Shown here piece by piece: positions 59,910 through 64,000 of a DNA stretch of 64,000 nt. This DNA is from Granulicella sp. S156. Lineage in GTDB: Bacteria; Acidobacteriota; Terriglobia; Terriglobales; Acidobacteriaceae. Below the pieces are notes generated by a model that did not search any database, was not told where the DNA came from, and saw only the letters and a list, made by a program, of their open reading frames with translations. How positions within the stretch are numbered: the first letter of the stretch is position 1; each line of letters opens with the position of its first letter. The DNA is taken from NCBI RefSeq assembly GCF_009766105.1, contig NZ_LMUH01000013.1, positions 679,602 through 743,601 on the forward strand, read 5' to 3'. Made by a program: the position numbers and the translations under genes.

Positions 59910-61013
59910 ATGGGAGAAGTGAATCAACAAGGACCACGCTGGATCGCAGGCATTGAGCCCTCTAAGGAACTACTTGCGGCCAATGGCACACAGATACTCG
60001 AGATCGAGTGCCGGGATCAGCCTCATCGGCTTCACGACCTGATCCAGGCTTATCGTGGCGATTCCGCACTTCGCACCGAGTTGAGGAAGTTCCGCGATTT
60101 GGCAGCGAAGAAGGGGCCAATTCTCTTTATAGGTATGGGCGCTTCCTTCTGTTCTTCAATCAGCGGATCAGTTCTCCTTGAGACACATGGAAGATCTTCG
60201 TTTTCAGTAGACGCAGGGGAGTGGCTGCACTATGCGCGACCGACATGGGATGATGCGGCATTGTCCGTGCTTCTCACCACATCCGGTGAGAGTGCAGAGT
60301 TGGTAGAGCTCTTCAAGCTTGGCGGCGAAAGAGCACTCGGCCTAATCTGCAATAACCCCGCAAGTACCTGCTGGAAGTTGGCTCAAAATAGACTCCCAAT
60401 TCTGGCCGGTCCAGAGTACGGCAACGCGACGAAGACCTACACCAATGCCACGGCGGCTTCCATTATTCTTGCTTCCGAAATTCTTGGCCGTTCCTGGGAG
60501 GAAGAGGCCGAGCGTGCGGCCGAGATCTTTGCAGCAAATCTCGATCCCGTCTTCGCGCTCCGCAGTGAACTGGAAGCGTTCTGCAGGGGCGCAGCCAATA
60601 TAGAGATTGTGGGCCGAGGCGCGGCCTACGGTGGCGCCATCATGAGCGCACTCTGTATTCGCGAGATGAGCGGTCACAGGGCTGCAGCACATACCGGCGC
60701 GGGATTTCGGCATGGTCCCAACCTGGATGTGGACGCATCCCACGTAGCGATCATCTTTGCTCTGGGGCGAGTTGCAGAACTCGGGGTCAAACTCGCAAAG
60801 GAGTGCAATCGTCGCGGCGGTAAGGTTGTCCTTGTCGCTACAGAAGACCATGAGGCGACGGACAAGTTGTTTCCGGTCCGGATTGATCCGGTGCCTGAGC
60901 CATGGGAAGGCATTACCTCACTTCTGGTACCGCAAGCGCTCACTCTGGGCATGGTGGAAAGAACAGGATGTCGGCTGCCACCTCGGTTTCAATACGGTGT
61001 GATGGAACAGTAA
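59910..61013 (+). CDS. SIS-domain sugar isomerase (glucosamine-6-phosphate deaminase/AgaS-like)
   Basis: This 367-residue cytoplasmic protein has two SIS domains, the fold of the isomerase half of GlmS and of NagB-II/AgaS deaminases. The first holds LFIGMGASFCSSISG and LLTTSGESAELVEL; the second holds VGRGAAYGGAIMSALCIREMSGHRAAAHTGAGFRHGPN, of which the late AHTGAGFRHGP is characteristic of the sugar-phosphate site. I start at ATG 59910, where AGGA is five bases upstream, rather than at GTG 59883. Together with the GH20, sugar porter and ROK kinase it would convert amino-sugar phosphate to fructose-6-phosphate, though other ketose/aldose phosphates are possible. It heads a three-gene operon. 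Confidence 0.75.
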   Translation: MGEVNQQGPRWIAGIEPSKELLAANGTQILEIECRDQPHRLHDLIQAYRGDSALRTELRKFRDLAAKKGPILFIGMGASFCSSISGSVLLETHGRSSFSVDAGEWLHYARPTWDDAALSVLLTTSGESAELVELFKLGGERALGLICNNPASTCWKLAQNRLPILAGPEYGNATKTYTNATAASIILASEILGRSWEEEAERAAEIFAANLDPVFALRSELEAFCRGAANIEIVGRGAAYGGAIMSALCIREMSGHRAAAHTGAGFRHGPNLDVDASHVAIIFALGRVAELGVKLAKECNRRGGKVVLVATEDHEATDKLFPVRIDPVPEPWEGITSLLVPQALTLGMVERTGCRLPPRFQYGVMEQ

Positions 61014-61044
61014 TACAAGTATCTTTGCTAACGAAGAGGAAACC

Positions 61045-62421
61045 TTGTCCGATATAGGAATCGCTGTACAAACACAGATCCGTCGAAGTTTTATCTGGAA
61101 AGTGTCCTTTATCGCCGGACTGGGAGGCATCCTCTACGGTTTTGACATGGGCATTATCGCCGCTGCATTGATCTTTGTGCGCGAATCCTTCTCGCTCTCC
61201 ACGCGCATGGAAGAGGTCGTGGTAAGCGTCGTACTTGTCGGCGCGATGTCCGGTGCAATCGCGGGAGGCAGTATTGCTGACCGCATCGGCAGACGTGCCA
61301 CGCTGCTCTGGGGCGGCGGCATCTTCCTTGTTGCTTCACTCCTCGCTCCCGCATCGCCCAATGCAGCCACGCTGATCGTGGCCCGCGCGTTTCTGGGCGT
61401 TGCCATCGGCTTTACCTCCGTTACTGCACCCGTCTATATCTCCGAGTTGGCACCGCCACAATCGCGTGGAACGCTCATTGGGCTATATCAATTCGCGCTC
61501 ACAGTAGGGATCGCGTTGGCCGACCTGGTGGGTTATTGGTTGGCCGGACAACATGCGTGGCGACTGATGTTTGGCCTTGGAGCCGTGCCGGCGGTACTGT
61601 TCGTTGTGCTGCTCCTCACTCTTCCAGAGAGCCCTCGGTGGCTTTTTGCGCAGAATCGGGTTGCTGAGGCACAGTCTGTGCTGAGTGCCTTTACGGATGA
61701 AGCTGGTGCCCGATTGTTGGTCGAAGATATTCGCTCCGCTTTGCAACTTAAGGTAGAAAAACGCTGGAGCGCGCTTTGGAGTCCCGCGGTTCGCTACTAT
61801 CTCTTGATCGCGGTTGGTTTCACCGTTCTGCAGCAGGTCACCGGTATCAACACCATCATCTATTACGGGCCGCAGATATTTGCTCTCGCCGGTATTACAT
61901 CGAACAGGAGCGCAATCTTCGCCACTCTGTTGGTTGCTGTAACCAATGTGCTGGCCACGATCATTGCTCTGGTATTGGTCGACCGGGTGGGGCGCAAGCC
62001 ACTGCTCTACGCGGGTGTCAGCGGCATGACCGTCTCGCTCTTTTTACTCGCCTATTCGTTTCACAATCCGGCGGCGTTCGGGGCATTGCCCGGTGTCATT
62101 GCGACCATCTGCCTGATGGTCTACATCACCTGCTTCGCGTTCAGCATGGGACCTATTGCCTGGATTCTTGTCTCCGAGGTCTTTCCTCTGCAGTTGCGCG
62201 GTCGTGGTGTTGCAGCAGCATCGCTCGGCTCCGGAGCCGCTAATTTTGTAGTCTCGATTACATTTTTATCTCTCATCAAAACCGCGGGCAATACATTCAC
62301 TTTCGTTATCTACGGAGTGTTCTGTATAGTTACGCTGCTTTTTGTACGCTTCATCGTCCCGGAAACAAAGGGGCGCGAGCTGGAGAGCATCAGTTCCGGA
62401 CACAATGCAATTGCGTCATAA
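61045..62421 (+). CDS. MFS sugar porter
   Basis: This 458-residue transporter has twelve membrane helices and the sugar-porter signatures: GGILYGFDMGIIAAAL in helix 1, D-R-I-G-R-R between helices 2 and 3, PESPRWLFA after helix 6, QQVTGINTIIYYGPQIF in helix 7, DRVGRKPLL between helices 8 and 9 and VPETKGRELE at the end. It should import a monosaccharide by proton symport. It starts with TTG, with GAGG six bases upstream, and lies 31 bases after the SIS gene. The kinase gene begins at the next base after its stop. Confidence 0.9.
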   Translation: MSDIGIAVQTQIRRSFIWKVSFIAGLGGILYGFDMGIIAAALIFVRESFSLSTRMEEVVVSVVLVGAMSGAIAGGSIADRIGRRATLLWGGGIFLVASLLAPASPNAATLIVARAFLGVAIGFTSVTAPVYISELAPPQSRGTLIGLYQFALTVGIALADLVGYWLAGQHAWRLMFGLGAVPAVLFVVLLLTLPESPRWLFAQNRVAEAQSVLSAFTDEAGARLLVEDIRSALQLKVEKRWSALWSPAVRYYLLIAVGFTVLQQVTGINTIIYYGPQIFALAGITSNRSAIFATLLVAVTNVLATIIALVLVDRVGRKPLLYAGVSGMTVSLFLLAYSFHNPAAFGALPGVIATICLMVYITCFAFSMGPIAWILVSEVFPLQLRGRGVAAASLGSGAANFVVSITFLSLIKTAGNTFTFVIYGVFCIVTLLFVRFIVPETKGRELESISSGHNAIAS

Positions 62422-63516
62422 ATGAACCACGCAAGAGAAACCTTGATCATGCAAAACCGTTTACAAGAGGCCACTTCAGGAATGACGCCACGACAGATCC
62501 ACAGCACCATCTCCGTAAAGCAGAACTCTACAGCAACGGAGGATACCGGCTACGTCGTCGGCGTAGACCTCGGAGCAACCAATCTGCGCCTGGCGCTGGC
62601 CGACACGTCTGGCGTCGTCATAGCGAAGTGGGGTTGCTCGACTGTCGGCGTCCGCGATGCAGATGAGGTCATCATGCTCGTTAAGAACGGTGTGGAATCG
62701 CTTCTAGAACAGGTTTCTGCGCCCCGCCACGCATTGAAGGCAGTTGCCGCCGGTGCGCCCGGTATTACTGATGTCGACGCAGGGATCGTGATCGCAACCT
62801 CATATCTCATGGGATGGCGAGACGTTCCTCTGCGCGCCCTGCTTGAAGACGCATTCAATGCGCCGGCTGCTGTGGACAACGACGTAAACCTTGCTGCCCT
62901 CGGAGAAAGCTGGACTGGAGCCGCAAAAGGAGCACGAGATTTCGTGTTTCTTGCGATTGGAACTGGCATCGGCGCAAGCGTCATAGTGAACGGCAGTTCC
63001 TATCGTGGAAGAGATTGGGCTGCTGGCGAAATTGGTTACATGCTTGTGCCTGGCACACCGACCATTCCTGGGAATCACGGTGAACCCGGAGCCCTCGAGA
63101 GCGTCATTGGCGGAGAAGGCATCAAGACACAATGGCAGAAACTCTGGAGTGCTAAAGGTACTGCATTGCCGAAAGATCTGACTGCAACTCAAATCTTCGA
63201 CCATGCGCTTGCGGGAGACGCGCTCGCACAGACCATCCTCGAGCAAACCGCTCGTATGCTGTCGTATGCGATCTACAACATGGCTCTGGTGCTGAACTGC
63301 CCTCTCTTTGTCCTGGGCGGAGGTGTAGGTATGCACCCGGCACTCTGCAGCGAGACGCAAAAAATGTTGGGGCAGTTGAATATGCGAAGCGAGCCGCAAC
63401 TGATGCGCAGTGCCTTGGGAACGGACGCTCAACTGATGGGGGCCCTTCGACTCGCACTAGATACTGTAAATTCTCGCCCGGGGCTTTTTGCAAGCGAAGG
63501 ATCCAGTCGAGAATAG
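62422..63516 (+). CDS. ROK-family sugar kinase
   Basis: This 364-residue protein is a probable glucokinase or N-acetylglucosamine kinase. It has the phosphate loop VVGVDLGATNLRLAL, the catalytic Asp in VDNDVNLAALGE, the FLAIGTGIGASVIV loop, AAGEIGYM and the adenosine-binding VLGGGVGMHPAL. Like the ROK repressor in the same locus, it lacks the Cys-rich zinc motif of typical ROK kinases. Its first 40 residues are a polar, unconserved extension; an internal ATG at 62449 or 62482 could be the true start. It phosphorylates the sugar delivered by the porter encoded upstream. Confidence 0.8.
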   Translation: MNHARETLIMQNRLQEATSGMTPRQIHSTISVKQNSTATEDTGYVVGVDLGATNLRLALADTSGVVIAKWGCSTVGVRDADEVIMLVKNGVESLLEQVSAPRHALKAVAAGAPGITDVDAGIVIATSYLMGWRDVPLRALLEDAFNAPAAVDNDVNLAALGESWTGAAKGARDFVFLAIGTGIGASVIVNGSSYRGRDWAAGEIGYMLVPGTPTIPGNHGEPGALESVIGGEGIKTQWQKLWSAKGTALPKDLTATQIFDHALAGDALAQTILEQTARMLSYAIYNMALVLNCPLFVLGGGVGMHPALCSETQKMLGQLNMRSEPQLMRSALGTDAQLMGALRLALDTVNSRPGLFASEGSSRE

Positions 63517-63564
63517 CTCTCGCCCCACTCTAAATCGCATCGAGGTAGTTACATCTTTCATAGT

Positions 63565-63610
63565 TAGTACAGGTTTGCTCGGCATCATCATGTCGAGCAA
63601 ACTTGTACTA
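63565..63610. terminator. Bidirectional hairpin terminator between convergent genes
   Basis: Two 17-base arms (63565-63581 and 63594-63610), with one mismatch, surround a 12-base loop. The right arm holds the stop codon of the minus-strand gene. It ends both the kinase operon and the glycosidase-like gene. Confidence 0.7.
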
Positions 63611-64000
63611 CTTGCTCGCGAGCTTGCCTCGAATGACGATGATAGAAGCCGGTGGCAGCTCGTATTTTGTCGCTTTACCCGTCTCCAGCTCACGCGTCGC
63701 GATGGGACCATCTGGATCCGCGTGATCGCCTGTCTTAATGTTTGCTGGTGTGTCCGCGGCTAATGGTAGATGGGCATTGAAATCGCGCTGAACGGTATTC
63801 CAGTGATATTGCCCACTGCCAAAAACGGCTTCATGAACCCGTCCTGTGAAGTAGCTTTCGCTCTTGCTTTGCAGGTTTTGAAACACGAGATTTAGGCTGT
63901 GGCTTGTGTGTTGGTCTTTATTGATCAGCATGACGGACCATTCCCCATCGGGCCGTTCTACCGCATAAGCCGTCACAATTTGGTGTCCGGCGCCATCGTC
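63608..64000 (-). CDS. C-terminal part of a secreted glycosidase-like protein, 5' end outside the window
   Basis: The frame is open to the end of the window, so 131 codons of a longer protein are seen. The fragment is a beta-sandwich of the type that caps GH-A clan glycosidases (GH30/39/79-like): VTAYAVERPDGEWSVMLINK, then FTGRVHEAVFGSGQYHW, GPIATRELETGK and the closing YELPPASIIVIRGKLA. No catalytic residue lies in this part. It probably belongs to the same glycan-utilisation region. Family assignment is tentative. Confidence 0.6.
   Translation of the reverse strand, partial: DDGAGHQIVTAYAVERPDGEWSVMLINKDQHTSHSLNLVFQNLQSKSESYFTGRVHEAVFGSGQYHWNTVQRDFNAHLPLAADTPANIKTGDHADPDGPIATRELETGKATKYELPPASIIVIRGKLASK

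Noticed and set aside
1-64000. tRNA, rRNA, CRISPR array, transposase or phage genes
   Set aside because: None was recognised by eye on either strand. A dedicated RNA-gene and repeat search would be needed to be certain.

Overview
The window looks like a chromosome segment of an Acidobacteriota member, probably from the Acidobacteriaceae/Terriglobia (Granulicella, Edaphobacter or Terriglobus-like). This is inferred from gene content, not from a marker gene. The indicators are a 1.1-kaa Oar-type TonB-dependent receptor with an N-terminal carboxypeptidase-regulatory-like domain, a CadC-like winged-helix regulator fused to TPRs, large secreted glycosidases carrying Ig-like repeats (GH38, GH116, GH20), paired ThuA proteins, and frequent GTG/TTG starts. 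No rRNA, tRNA, CRISPR array, insertion sequence or phage gene was seen.

Layout. 1-2461: 3' part of a secreted multidomain carbohydrate-related protein and its terminator. 2565-2856: decayed C-terminus of a TonB receptor. 3162-5526: an XRE/S24-like regulator, then (minus strand) a small exported peptide and two membrane proteins. 5908-11235: a plus-strand cluster of a variant nucleoside hydrolase, an exported CxxCH protein, a Tat-exported multicopper oxidase and a nucleoside-phosphorylase-like protein. 11763-17479: stand-alone GTP cyclohydrolase II, a B12-type radical SAM enzyme, a zinc-ribbon methyltransferase, a 61-aa coupled ORF and a GT87-like membrane glycosyltransferase fused to a beta-propeller. 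18197-27448: alpha/beta hydrolase, aldose epimerase, CadC-TPR regulator and a 1475-aa GH38 mannosidase.

28073-28926: a CuA-type cupredoxin and a lipoprotein cytochrome c. 28960-39147: a tightly coupled exopolysaccharide operon (nucleotidyltransferase, SLBB export protein, Wzz, Wzx, a 48-aa ORF, GT4, WecG/TagA, HprK-like kinase), followed by a broken membrane-protein ORF. 39576-44655: OmpR-type response regulator, histidine kinase, porin and plastocyanin-like protein.

44865-64000: a glycan-utilisation region holding a YVTN propeller protein, two ThuA proteins, the TonB receptor, GH116, GH20, a double thioredoxin-domain protein, a Tat-exported sugar-isomerase-like protein, and a ROK regulator divergent from a SIS isomerase, sugar porter and ROK kinase. 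Together these can import oligosaccharides across the outer membrane, trim hexosamine and glucose residues in the periplasm, and carry the sugar through uptake, phosphorylation and isomerisation. The window ends in the C-terminal part of another glycosidase-like protein.

The two most unusual neighbourhoods are the purine-flavoured redox cluster (5.9-11.2 kb) and the GTP-cyclohydrolase/radical-SAM cluster next to it (11.8-17.5 kb). Both look like dedicated pathways rather than housekeeping loci.
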